Shown here: one piece after another, positions 22,093 to 33,719 of the stretch
How the letters are laid out: each line of letters starts with the position of its first letter
Position numbering within the stretch: position 1 is the first letter of the stretch
The notes under the pieces: generated by a model
Told to the model about the DNA's origin: nothing
The model's input: the letters and a program-made list of their open reading frames with translations, nothing else
Database searches by the model: none
Position numbers and translations under genes: made by a program
Assembly (NCBI GenBank): GCA_039519185.1
Contig: CM076849.1
Location: 109,063,806-109,127,805, forward strand
Reading direction: 5' to 3'
Length of the DNA: 64,000 bases
From: Astragalus membranaceus
Taxonomy: Eukaryota > Streptophyta > Magnoliopsida > Fabales > Fabaceae

Positions 22093-23262
22093 TAGATGAG
22101 TGAATTCTTGATACACCGACGTGATCTGCTGCATCTTCATCTGTGTCTTCTTCTTCATCAACTTCATCACCGGTGTTTGGCTCATCACATAAACGAGTAA
22201 TGGGTTCAACTTCAATCACTTCATTTACATTTGGACATTTCATCCATTTGATATGGCACGTCTTCCACTATGTCATCATTTGTCTCAATGCGACCTCTTG
22301 GTTTTGTCTTAATTGCGACACACCAACCACGCCGATCAGTCCCTGATGATGGATAAGAGGCATAATAGACTTGTCTCACATTTTGTGCAATGACGAACAG
22401 ATCATACAGTCGATATCTACTATTCATTTTAATGTCCACTGTATTTGACTTTGGATTAAACTTTGTTCCTCGAGCAGACGGATCAAACCAATTACAATAA
22501 AAAACCACTACCTTTTGACAATAATCTAGATGAGGGTATGCAAGTTCGTATATGTGTTCAACCACATCTTCACCTCTCCCAGTGACACCCTTCATGCAAA
22601 CTCCACTATTGACTGTTTCTCTGCCCTCTGTCCATTGCTTAGTGTGAAATTTGTATCCATTGACAAAGTATGTGTTCCATTCTTTAACACATCTTCGAGG
22701 ACCGTCAGATAAGTTCCTCTAGTGTTGGTTGGTAGGAGTTGGTGGCAGGGCATAAACACGTTGCCTAAACGACATTGGAAAATATGCATGAATATGAGCA
22801 GAAGATTGTTCTTCACTTACTTCCTCTGATGACAAGAACTCCGTAATAAGGAATAATTAAATGTTACACAAGTGTGTACTTTATTGATAATTGAGATAGC
22901 TAGGTTGAGAAATACATACTCAATGAATGGTTGGACCTCAGTACAGTTTATCAAGACATGAACATGGGCTGAATTTAACTCTTCTTCTGTTAGCCAGTGA
23001 ATTGACTCCGTTCCAGAATGACGACCAGGTAGACAAAAGACAGACAAAGCTAAATGATGTCTTGGACATTCAATTTCCATTTCATTTCGACTACTTCTTA
23101 GAGCAAACTCATTCTTGAAATAATAAGAAAAAAAATGGGTTGTTTCACGGTGTAAGTATGAAGAACATATCGATCCTTCAACTCTAGCTTTATTTTTAAC
23201 TGATCTTTTTGAATCACCCATGAACCTAGAGAAAATGATATGTTAATAATCATCTAATCTAA

Positions 23263-23299
<37 letters not shown>

Positions 23300-24988
23300 C
23301 TTCTTTCATATATTATCTGACCTTTCAAACGGATACATCCATCGGTATTGGACAAGTCTGCTAAGTTTAGCTTCATATGCGAGATGCACTGGAAAATAAG
23401 TGGGATGTCTTGTTCGAGTTTTGTAAGATCGTCCGCTTTTAGCGTTGCAGAACACAAATTCTTAAAGTATTGACTTATTTCAATGAGCGGATTCAAAACG
23501 TGTGTTGGCAACGAACTAAAGGCAATAGGAAGTAAGCACTTCATGAATACATGACAATCATGGCTCTTCATCCCATGTAACCTTCCGTTATCCACATCGG
23601 CACATCTTGCTAAATTGGAAGAATAATCGTCTGACATTTTCAACTCTTTTATCAACCGATAAACTGCTTTCGCTTGTTCCGTAGATAAAGTATAATTGCA
23701 TTTGGGTTTTAATGTCCTACCGTTAGCTTGCTCAACCAACAACAAATCCTTTCGTCTACATTAATGGTCTACGTCCTTCCTAGCCTTCTCATTGTCTTTC
23801 GTTTTACCTTTCACGTTCATAACAGTGTTAAATATGTTATCAAAGAAATTCTTTTCAATATGCATTACATCGAAATTGTGTGTCAATAGATCATCTTTCC
23901 AATATGGAAGTTCCCAAAAAATACTTTTTTTGTCCAATTATGCCATAGTCCATAACCATCTAGACGAGAAACAACACCCGCTACGACTTCCACAGGAGGG
24001 ATATCCTTGACACTATTCCAAACTTCTTTTGGTGTCAACCTACGAGGAGGATCAGCTGTTTCAACATTCCCCTTAATGAATGAATATTTATGCTTTCTAA
24101 ATGGATGATCGCTAGGTAAAAACCTACGGTGCGAGTCAAACCATGAAGTTTTTCCTCCATATTTAAGAGTAAAAGCCTTTGTGTCAACCATACAAATCGG
24201 ACACGCCATCTTACCCTGTGTCCCCCATCCAGACAACATTCCATAAGCAGAAAAATCATTAATTGTCCACATCAAAGCCGCCCTCATCATAAAATTTTGT
24301 TTGCATGCTGCATCATAAGTTAAAACACCATTCCACGACCTTTTTAGGTCATGAATCAAAGGTTGCAAATATCTGTCAATACCAGCTGTTGGATTAGTTG
24401 GCCCTGATATTATAGCATTTAAAAACATCTATGGTTTAGACATACACATTTCAGGAGGAATGCTGTATGGGGTAACAATAACTGGTCAACAAGAATACGG
24501 TGTTGCTGACGCTTGAATATATGGTGTGAAACCATCAAAGCATAAACCAAGCTGAACATTGTGTGGATCTTTGGCAAAATCTGGATGAACACGATCAAAA
24601 TGCTTCCAAGCTTCACCATCAGATGGATGACATAATTCACTAGAATTTTTCTATTTTCATAATGCCATGTCATTTTACCTACAGTTTTCATTGAAGTAAA
24701 CATCCGCTTCAGCCTTGGTATGATCGGTAGATAGAACATTGCTTTCCTTGGAACTTGTTTGCCTCTGCTTGTCCCTTTCCTGCTGACACGATATCGTGGC
24801 TCTGGACAAAACTTGCATTCCAGCAACTCTCCATCGTTTATGCCAAACTCATTGTTATAACATATCATGCAACCAAACAAACATCAATCGATTCTTTTGG
24901 AATTTAAGCCAAACTTCGATACCAGTCTTTTAGCATCATAATAACTCTGCGGCAAAAGTCCTCTAATGAGGGTTGCATCCAACATCAT
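22012..24988 (-). pseudogene. TNP2-type CACTA transposase of CACTA-2
   Basis: It begins about 24,988 with a YYDAKRLVSKFGL stretch and a zinc-binding-like CxxC region. The Transposase_21 core follows (24,428-23,883: WNGVLTYDAACKQNF, GWGTQGKMACPICM, HPFRKHKYSFIKGNVE), then the helical region (23,745-23,254), the FMGDSKRSVKNKAR exon (23,221-22,920) and the DUF4216-like domain (22,595-22,221). Defects are an in-frame TGA near 24,887, a frameshift near 24,420-24,650, a shift near 23,885, a deletion of the MEHLPVHL segment near 23,390, and shifts around 22,740 and 22,245. The acidic C-terminus has a 22-Asp run. It is the best-preserved view of the TNP2 N-terminal half here. Confidence 0.85.
22025..22090. 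repeat. (ATC)22 trinucleotide run coding poly-Asp on the minus strand
   Basis: Twenty-two consecutive ATC units are read as GAT (Asp) codons in the TNP2 reading frame on the minus strand. The homologous place in CACTA-1 (about 13,568-13,582) has only four Asp codons. Confidence 0.95.
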
Positions 24989-25640
24989 TGTAGTCCTCTA
25001 ATTTAAGCCAAACACATTTTTATTTTTATTTTTATTTTTGACCAAATATTCAAATTTTAATTATAACCAATAAATTAAATATCATATGTATTCAAAGTAA
25101 ACTAAATAAAATATTAACTATTATTTTTTAATATATATTGATATATTGGCTTTAACTATTCAAATAAACAAAATAATTACAATATAATTTGTTTTTAGTA
25201 AATAGTAACATTTTATATTATGTTATTCTTACTTTTTTAACTAATATATTATATTATAATAATTTGTATTTATTTTATCTAAAATATAAACAACAAATAG
25301 TAGTTATAATCTAATTATTATACAACAAATTCAATTTATTTATTTTTTCAAATAATTTCAACTAACTACATCAAATAAAGTTTTTTTTGGTACAACATCA
25401 AATTACGTTTTTTACTATAAGTTGGTAACTAACCAGTAGTGAAGAGAAGTCTCTGACTTGATGCTAATTCTGGACTCCTTCGAACAAACTTTCAACCAAA
25501 CTCAAGCAATTGCTAAATAAATAATATCAGAATTAGTAACTAACTCATATTTTAAAACAAAATATTAACTAAAAGTATCAAATATAAAATATTATGTTAC
25601 AAACATACCTTCAAAAAAAATCTGGAAGAATTTGGTAGAG
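24989..25640. other. AT-rich 5' non-coding region of CACTA-2
   Basis: The region upstream (minus sense) of the TNP2 start is strongly A/T-rich, with runs such as ATATTATATTATAATAA. I see no ORF, RNA gene or further insertion. It probably contains leader and intron sequence of the transposase transcript. Confidence 0.6.
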
Positions 25641-25719
25641 AGAAGAAGAGAGAATTCGTAGAGAGAATAAGAGGGATTTGAGAGAAATGGTGTGAATGAA
25701 GAGAGGGCATCCGAATATA

Positions 25720-26287
25720 AGAAGAAGAAGAAGAAGAAGAGCCAACAGTTGGATTTCAAAAACTGAAATCCTAATCCGCCGGAAAGCGGCTATACCTGCG
25801 GATATTCGATTCAATTTGAAAAATCCGCCACAAAGCAGAATTGCCGGCGGAAATAGGAAGCCGTCAGCGCGTTTTTTGAATATTCGAATTTGATAAATCT
25901 GCTGGAAATGGGGAATACCGGCGGAATTGGGAAACACCGGCGGATCCTAATTCAAAATTGAAGAAATCCGCCAGAAAGCAAAAATATCGGTGGATTTGTG
26001 TTACCGGCAAATCCTGTGGTTTACCGGCTGATATATCTGCCAGAAAATGTCATTATCGGCGGATTCCCCAACGGACGGATTTCAGAAATCAAAAACAAAA
26101 TACGCTGGAAAATGTCATTATCGGTGGATTTAATTTTTTTTTTGAAATTTTTTTACGTGATAAATCCGCTGGAAATGGTAATAAAATCCGCCGGAAACTT
26201 ACTGGCGGTCGAGAATCTGCCGTAACTGTCGTCATTTCAGCCGGAAAGTGCCAAAATCCGCCGGTAATTCACGTTTTTCTTGTAGTG
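25720..26287 (-). repeat. CACTA-2 5' subterminal repeats and terminus
   Basis: Motifs AATCCGCCGGAAA, its complement and degenerate forms (e.g. AAATCCGCTGGAAATG, GGCGGATT) occur more than a dozen times between 25,770 and 26,270. An (AAG)n run lies at about 25,718-25,741. The terminus is at 26,277-26,287. The repeat core GGCGGAT matches that of CACTA-1, so a common DNA-binding protein could recognise both ends. Confidence 0.85.
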
Positions 26288-27610
26288 AGAGAAGATCAAA
26301 AAATTTCTAAACTCTTTGCCAAAGGCATGGAGACCTAAGTTGACAGCCATTGAAGAAGCGAAAACCCTATCTACTCTGAACATTGATGAACTTCTTGGCT
26401 CACTGAAAGTACATGAGCAAGTAATCAAAGAAGAACTTCACCCAAGGAAAAGTAAACCAATAACTCTAAAAGCTTCTCAGAAGATAGGAAGCTCATCTTC
26501 TAAGAAAGGGAAAGGCGTAGCATTAAACTCTTCTCAAGAAACAGATGAGGAAAATGATGAAGAAAGTGAAGAAGATTCAGAAGAAAAATGGTCATTAATC
26601 TCCAGAAGGGTAAACAAGTGGTTTGCAAACAAAAAGAAAGGAAAAGCATTCCCTCAGTACAAAAGAGAAATGTCAAACATTGATTTAAACAAACAAAAAA
26701 TCACTTGCTTTGAGTGCAGAAAAACTGGTAATATATATGAAACAAGAATGTCCTGTCTTGAATAAGAAAGGATTCAGATGGTTCTCAGAAAAGAAGAAAG
26801 TACTCCAGGCAACTTAGGATCATTCAGAAGACTCCTCCTCAGAAAATGAAGGACAAGCTGCAAATCTATGTCTCATGGCAGGATCAACTCAAGATGTGGT
26901 ATGTGACTCTGAACCCTCTAGATGTGATACATGCAAATAAATAGAATCATCTTTTGATAGCTTACTCTTTGATTCAAACATCTTATCCCAAAAATGCATG
27001 CTTATCAAGCCACAACTCTGAATAAAAAAAATGAAAATGAGGAGCCGACAGCCCAAAATGAAAGAATGTCTAAAATCATTCACACTTTACATCAATCTCA
27101 CTTCAATCTTTCTGAGCAACATAAGCTTCTAAGTTTAAAATTAGCTCATGTAGCAAATGAATCCAAAGATCCAAATTTGGAAATCATTTGTGAAAATAAA
27201 GCTTTAAAAGAACAAGTTAATCATTTAACACATGAGTTGCTTATATGTGCACAAAATATCAAGTCTGCTCAACAATGCACAACTGCATCTGAGAAGGCTA
27301 GGATTTATCATAGAAAGGCTTCTGAACATCAAAGAAAGCCAAAACCAAAATGCTCATAATGTAAACAGCCTGGACATTACATTTCAAGTTGCTGAATAAG
27401 CAAAAAGGTAGGTTTTGGAAATACACTAACCAACAAGGACCCAAAAGACATTGGGACCTAAAACTCTGTTAACTTCAATTGCAGGAGTGCCTCTTTGCGT
27501 CAAGGAAAAAGCTGTGGTTCATAGATAGTGGATGCTCAAGGCACATTACTAGGGAGAAAGATAAATTTCTTTCTATGGAGAGCTTTGATGGAGGCTTTGT
27601 CATGTTTGGT
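26288..27610 (+). pseudogene. Ty1/copia gag and protease-start fragment
   Basis: The frame runs from about 26,290 as KIKKFLNSLPKAWRPKLTAI, a copia gag of SIRE/Maximus type. An acidic KEEDSEEE-like region follows, then a CFECRKTGN zinc-knuckle start (about 26,706), a coiled-coil region (26,994-27,359) and the protease motif FIDSGCSRHIT (about 27,517). Several stops and shifts interrupt it (26,762 onward, 27,357). The 5' part is beyond CACTA-2. The 3' side ends abruptly at about 27,610 where the gag-protease gypsy element begins. No copia sequence is recognisable on the other side of that element (32,821 on). Confidence 0.8.
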
Positions 27611-27615
27611 AAACT

Positions 27616-28166
27616 TGAAAGTATGAAGATAACCGTCGAAGTTATCTCCAGAAAGGAGAATTTTGAGTAGAAGGCGAAGAGAAAACAAATAAAATGCCGA
27701 AAACTTAAGAAAGTAAAAGTGAAATTGCATTAATTGAAAGAGAATGGTGTACAAGTTCATACATTGTTCTCTGACTCGTTTTCTGTGATGTTGGAAGTTT
27801 GAGTTTCAGAATTCTGTATGTGAGTTTGTGACCTGTTTTTCCTATGAAAAACTACTATTTATACAAGGAGGGAATCACAATAACTAACTAACTGTACATA
27901 GAATTTAAAAAATGGTAACTGCCATGTCTTCGACCACAGTAACTGCTATGCTGTTTCAACAACGAGCACTTGACTTCTGATCTATCACTAACTTTCTTCT
28001 AGTCGAACCATTGGCTTCAATTCTTCAATTTCCACTAAGTTAAGCACTGCGTCGAACCTTCTTGGGAAAACTTCTCACTGTCGATATCAACACCTTTCCT
28101 CTTGAAATTAGCAAGTCAAACCTCATTGACTGCATTTAATTGAACCTGTCGAAAATGCAGACAACA
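27616..28166 (-). repeat. 3' LTR of the gag-protease element (551 bp)
   Basis: It matches 32,260-32,820 with scattered substitutions. Minus-strand ends are TGTTGTCTGC and CATACTTTCA. A TATA-like TATAAATAG on the minus strand (27,855-27,863) is a plausible promoter core. Confidence 0.85.
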
Positions 28167-28455
28167 AATTGCCCCCCCAAAAATGTCTTTTTCGACTGAG
28201 TTTTAAATGAAGGCAGAAAATGACGTTTTTGAAATTACAATCAACAGCTTTATGTCAAATCTTATGACGTCACTACCATCAGTTTTCAGAATTGAAAAGA
28301 CACTTCCGGAAAAAGCACTTTATGGCGCCGTTATCTCAGATTTAGTGGGCTACGTTTTGTGTTGTAACTCGGCTTCCAAAGCCGCTTTTCTTTGTTTTCG
28401 GCCACATAGGCCGTAATTCTATCCCATGCATTGGGCTTAGAGATAAATAAACTAT

Positions 28456-31400
28456 TTATGGTCCATCCCACCCAGTAGGCTTGCAAAAGCCTCTTTGGTG
28501 ATTATCCTCATCCATAACCTCCCTCTCCCAAATAAATCCATAGTTCGGGTGAAGAGTAATTGAGGAAAACACATTATCTTGGTATACATAACCAAGATCA
28601 GAAGAAGAACATGGCGCAATGTTCGCCAATTGTTTGTCGAAAGTTTTCTTAGTGATAGTATTTACCTCCGCTTTGAAGTAACTCTGATCACCTTCAATGT
28701 TTTCAACCAAACCATCTTCTCTCCAAATAATGAGCCTTTGGTGAACAGTTGATGGTATTGCCCCCACGCCATGTATCCACTCTCTTCCTAGCAACAAGTT
28801 GTAGTTATCCTTAGAAGGAACTACAATAAACAACGTTGATCTTTTGATGCTACCCACAGCTAACTCGACTTCAATGGCCTCAAGTGACTGGCTAGTTTTG
28901 CCTTCATAATTTGTGAGTACCACGTTGTGTGGCCTCAAATCAGTATCACATTTACCAATTTTTCTCAACAAATGTCGTGGCATCAAGTTTACAGCAGCAC
29001 CGCCGTTGACCAAAATCTTGTTGACACATATGTTGTTCACTTTAGCTTGAATGAACAAAGGTTTGAGTTGGTTCATCATTTCACAATCTGGTTTCTCAAA
29101 TACAGCATATTGTTCTTCGACACATCCATTCTTCAGCACATAGTAACAAATTGGTTTATAAGTAGTCTCTTCGTCGAAATATTCCTCGACATCATTCACT
29201 TCGAAAACTACATCATACTCAATTGGTAGAATTGAGACCACATTGCATAGGACATCAAATTCCGACCCAGAATCAGGAAAATCAGACTCCATTTCTTCGT
29301 CTAAGTCAAAGCCTTCTTTGATTGCTGAGAGTGTAGGAAATATCCTCTCAGTAGCTGGCTTTCTAGCCACTTCGACAGCCACTTGCTTACCTTGTTTTTT
29401 GTTAGAACTCTCTACTTGTCCTGCACCAATAGCTTTCTTTTGGCGTTGGTGTCTGCGCCATTGAGTTCTAGTCATGGGATTCTTCCCCTTGTAATTGTTG
29501 TTATAGGCATACTTGTTAGATTCAAGTGCCTTGTTTTGGCCAGTAGTACCGGTGCTGCCCTTGACCATTTTTGTGGGTTTTGGTTGATACCTAACACTTT
29601 TCCCACCAGAATTCACGGGTAAGTATCCAATATTCTTTCCACCGGAGTACACCCATTTCTCTACAGGAGACTTTGTTGATGGAACATAAGTCTTAAATTG
29701 CTCTTTCTGAGTATTTGTCGAAGTAACTTTGTATGGTATCCCTCTTTTGTTGAAACTGAACTTTGGCCTTTTGTCGACCCATTTTCCTTTCCGCTTCAAT
29801 TGAGGTCGATAACCTTCAAGGCTCTTTGCAGCCTCTTTGTCAAAGACAGAACTGCATCTTGGACATAGCATCACTTCTGTGTTGCTTATCTTGCAACGAT
29901 TAAGGAAATCAATTAATTCCTCTTCTGCTTTTGGGTAAGCAACTTTCATTTTCTCAGCATATTGGTCTTCAGTGACCATTTCAACATTAACCTTAGAAAC
30001 TTCAGTATCTTTTGTCAAATTATCATTTCCAACAATAACTCAGTGGCTTCGACAACCATGATGTCGACTTCAGAATACATTTCCTCTGTTGTTGGAATAG
30101 GATCGGTGTCGATTTGCATTGGAGGCTTTGATTTGTCACCAAATTTCAGCCTACCTTCATTGAGAGCTTTCTGGACCAAATCCCAGAAAATAACACAACG
30201 AGAAGTGTTATGGCCTAAAAAGTTATGGAATTTACAAAAACCCCTTTTCTTTATTTGTTCCAATGGTGGTATTTTCAGGCCTTTAGGCACAGAAATATGA
30301 CCATCAGTAACCAAAAGATCAAATATTTCAACACAGTTAGAAATATCAAAGGTGTAAGTTTTTGTAACAAATGTATCATTTTTAGGCTCGACAGGATTTT
30401 TCCCATCTGATGGCTTTAACACTTTACATGTATAAGGAGGCCCAGGTTTTAATTCTGCAATATTAACCTCTTCTCCGACATCCTCATAAGATATGTCGAA
30501 TTCCTAGTCGCGTCATTAGTGTCGACATATGCGACTTTTTCTTTTTTATTATTGATCCTACTAGCCCTAACCTTTTCAGCTTTAAGCCTTTCGACCTGTC
30601 GAACTCTCTCAGCCAATTGTGCCATATATCTTAAGTGCAGAGTATCTAATTTCTTTCTTACAGAATAGTCTAGGCCACCAGCAGCCATTTCGACTAACTC
30701 GTGTTCAGGCACTTGAGTAAAGCACCTTGCCTTGAGAAGTCTAAATCTATTGAGATAGTCATAAATAGACTCCGCCACTGTACGCCAGACGCTAGCCAAT
30801 TCCTTAAGACTAATCTTGCATTGGCCCATATAGAATTGCTCATGGAAATCCTTTTCTAACTGATTCCAATCAAAAATGGAATGTGGAGGTAAAGTGGTGA
30901 ACCAAGTAAAAGCATTTTTAGTTAGAGAATTTGGAAAGTATTTCATTCTTAAATTCTCATTGTGTGCTATGTCACCAGCCCCAATTAAATAACGGGCAAC
31001 GTGTTCGACAGTAGATTCGCTAGTTTCCCCAGCGAATTTTGTGAACTTAGGGATTTTCCATCCCCTGGGCAATTCTGTTTGCAATATATAATTCGACAAA
31101 GGTGACACAAAATTAGGCCTATGTAGGCCTAAATTAAGACCATTTTGGGCTAGAATATTTTCGACAAGATTAGCCAAATTGTTTTGGATTCCAAAATTAT
31201 TTTGTTGGACTTGCCTAACCACTTCATCAGCATTTTGGTTCCTATTGACTAACACAACATCAGGAACAGGCTCTTCGACAACAAGTTGTTGCCCTTGATT
31301 GATGGGAACTGCATTGTTGGGCCTTTCTATGGGGATTTCAACAGGCCTAACATTCTGAATTTGAGGAATTTGCTGGTTATGCACTGGTGGAGTGCCAAAG

Positions 31401-32155
31401 AAATCAGCAATTCTTCCCATTTGTGTTGCTAACATTTGGTAACTTTTATTTGTGTTTTGTATTAGAGGGTTAAACACTGTACCAATTTGTTGTGTTAACA
31501 TATTAACCATATCATGATTACTATCATCCATTTGTTTCCTTAATGCCAGCAAAGATGATGTGGTCAATGAAGGTTGAACATTTTGACTAAAAATGTTCTC
31601 TGATGAACTATGTATAGGCGTAAATCCTGTAATTGCATTGTCTGCATACGTAGACGAATTTGTCTGAAGGTCTGCCATCAAGGCTGTTGGCATGCCATAT
31701 GGATAACTCCTACTGTTCATAGGCAAATTAAATGGCATATTTCCAATCATTGGATTAGCCATTAAAGGACTTGTTGGTCCTAATATTGGTGGCACAGAAG
31801 CCATCGCGTTAGTCTGTGTCAATGGTGCCGTTGTCATCATCAACACAGGAGTAATTACAGGAGCAGTTACAGCGGTTACGCCCATAACTGTCGAAGAAGG
31901 CATGGAAGCGGTTACTCCCACGACATTCGTAGTGTTAACGTCACTAACTGACGCTTGTTCTTGTGAACTTTGTGCATTTGATGCAGAAGTATTGTATACA
32001 TTAGAGCGCGCCATCTTTGAAAGATGTTTACCACTTCTCAAACGCATGCACAGATTAAATCGCAAGTTTAAAGATTTCAACGAAAAAACTTTAAAATTTA
32101 GAACAAATGTCCCACCGGGCGTGCCAATTTGTTTACTGTGTTTTTTGGTAAACAC
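28456..32155 (-). pseudogene. Gag-protease polyprotein with frameshifts and an inactive-looking protease
   Basis: Minus-strand frames 32,155-30,449, 30,422-30,015 and 30,018-28,456 join into one gag-protease reading. The first has a Pro/Asn-rich N-terminus and a gag core (FAGETSESTVEHVARYL, DWNQLEKDFHEQFY). The second has a CKFHNFLGHNTSRC zinc-knuckle-like motif. The third holds the retropepsin fold (LVNGGAAVNLMP, NYNLLLGREWIH). A nonsense or shift break lies near 30,450, and another shift near 30,015. The expected catalytic Asp of LVDGGA is Asn here (about 29,003-29,014), so this copy's protease should be dead. The reading stops at 28,456 just before the polypurine tract. Confidence 0.82.
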
Positions 32156-32259
32156 CGCTAGTTACAAATTAAGGATGCTTGCAGGATCAACTAGAAAATC
32201 CTAAAACATTTGTGTTAAAGTTTTTTCCAGAAATTATGAGTGTTCTTGCGGTTTAAACT

Positions 32260-32820
32260 TGAAAGTATGAAGATAACCGTCGAAGTTATCTCCAGAATGG
32301 AGAATTCTGAGTAGAAGGCAAAGAGAAAACAAATAAAATGCAGAAAACTTAAGAAAGAAAAAGTGAAATTGCATTAATTGTAAAGAGAATGGTGCACAAG
32401 TTCATACATTGTTCTCTGATTCGTTTTCTGTGATGTTGGAAGTTTGAGTTTCAGAATTCTGTATGTGAGTTTGTGACTTGTTTTTCCTATGAAAAACTAC
32501 TATTTATACAAGGAGGGAAACACAATAACTAACTAACTAACTAACTGTACATAGAATTTAAAAAATGGTAACTGCCATGTCTTCGACCACAATAACTGCT
32601 ATGCTGTTTCAACAACGAGCACTTGACTTCTGATCTATCACTAACTTTCTTCTAGTCGAACCATTGGCTTCAATTCTTCAATTTCCACTAAGTTAAGCAC
32701 TGCGTCGAACCTTCTTGGGAAAACTTCTTACTGTCGAAATCAACACCTTTCCTCTTGAAATTAGCAAGTCAAACCTCGTTGACTGCATTTAATTGAACCT
32801 GTCGAAAATGCAGGCTAACA
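32260..32820 (-). repeat. 5' LTR of the gag-protease element (561 bp)
   Basis: It matches 27,616-28,166. It is longer mainly through a duplicated ACTAACTA run near 32,526-32,545. The minus-strand start is TGTTAGCC, versus TGTTGTC in the other copy. Confidence 0.85.
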
Positions 32821-33600
32821 GTGTCTTGATGATTTGTTAATGGGTAAGATGAAGATGATGAAAATTTCCAGTTTAATTGGGAAGATAAAGATGGTGAAGA
32901 TCTCCAAATTTTTGTTTTTGTTTTTCAGTTTAATGCTTTTAGTTTTTAATTTTATTTAGATTTTCTGTTTTTTTTTTGTTTTTATAATTTAAAAACATAA
33001 ATGCTTATGTTTAAATTGTTTTCATTTAAAGAAAAACAATATTGCCACGACATTTAATGAATTAAGACCCCAATTCAGCAGTTAACTGCCAGCGTGCCAC
33101 CTGTTAACTTCAATGGACAAAAAACGCAAAAAAGGACCAAAATGACACAAAAATGGAAGATGATGGACCTTAACAGGAAAAAAAAGATAAAGGGCCAAAA
33201 TGAAACTTTTGTCAAAGATAAAGGACCAAAAGTGTTATTTAGCTAAAATTTATCAACGAGTCAATACATTGAACGAACATGAAGCTCTATTTTATTGATT
33301 ATGATTTTTCGTTGAATGTGTTAATATTAAATAGGCTAAATAGCACTTTTGGTTCTTTATCTTTGCTCCAAATTTCACTTTGGTCCTTTATCTTTTTTTT
33401 GGTCCGTTTTGGTCCTTTATCTTTCATTTTCGTTTCACTTTGGTCCTTTATCTTTTTTTTGTCCGTTTTGGTCCTTTATGTTTCATTTCGTTTCATTTTG
33501 GTCCCTCACGTTATTATTTAATCCAATTAAAACATTAAAACAATTAAAACAATTAAAACAATTAAAACAAAATAATTTTAAAACAATTAAAACAATTTTT
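32821..33600. repeat. Two foldback-element remnants and simple repeats
   Basis: 32,821-33,060 is A/T-rich non-coding DNA. At 33,130-33,245 a segment ends with AAAGGACCAAAAGTGTTATTTAGC. At 33,333-33,510 an inverted relative starts with GCTAAATAGCACTTTTGG and continues as a TTTGGTCCTTTATCTTT tandem run. These look like outer ends of a common plant terminal-inverted-repeat MITE placed back to back; neither is complete. 33,535-33,600 is an (AAAACAATT)n-like tract. The ORFs here are repeat artefacts. Confidence 0.6.
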
Positions 33601-33719
33601 TGGTCTCCCACCGTGAACCCCCCCCCCCCCCCAACCGTGAACCCCTCCCCCCTCACCGTGAGCCACCAACAACCACCACCCATACTCCCCCCCCCCCCAC
33701 TCGATCTGGATCTCCCTAC
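33601..33719. repeat. C-rich tandem junction sequence
   Basis: Runs of 10-15 C alternate with ACCGTGA-type words (ACCGTGAACCCC, CACCGTGAGCC). The segment joins the AT-rich repeat to the first recognisable Ogre codons at about 33,720. It may mark the breakpoint where the Ogre 5' part was lost. Confidence 0.7.

Larger units (their letters stand above)
16540..26287 (-). mobile_element. CACTA-2: En/Spm transposon on the minus strand, interrupted
   Basis: The right end at 26,277-26,287 reads TTCTTGTAGTG, i.e. CACTACAAGAA on the minus strand, preceded by subterminal AATCCGCCGGAAA-type repeats. In minus order it carries TNP2 (24,988-22,012), an intergenic region and the second gene (17,730-about 16,640), which is then cut by CACTA-1. 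CACTA-3 and a SINE lie in the intergenic region. The right flank (from 26,288) is the gag gene of a copia element, so CACTA-2 inserted into that retrotransposon. Confidence 0.88.
27616..32820 (-). mobile_element. Gag-protease-only Ty3/gypsy element (Tat-related, non-autonomous)
   Basis: LTR-like direct repeats (27,616-28,166 and 32,260-32,820) enclose minus-strand gag and protease frames with no RT, RNase H or integrase. The purine tract GGGGGGGCAATT lies at 28,167-28,180 (minus sense) next to the left LTR, fixing polarity. The protein resembles gag-protease of Tat-lineage elements. No 5-bp target duplication is seen (flanks AAACT and GTGTC), and I could not assign a tRNA to the primer site. 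The flanks may have been rearranged. It would need replication enzymes in trans. Confidence 0.8.

Noticed and set aside
27611..32825. Target-site duplication for the gag-protease element
   Set aside because: Flanking pentanucleotides AAACT and GTGTC do not match. TAAACT is shared between the left flank and the internal side of the right LTR, which may mean that the LTR end lies a few bases further out or that the flank was rearranged.
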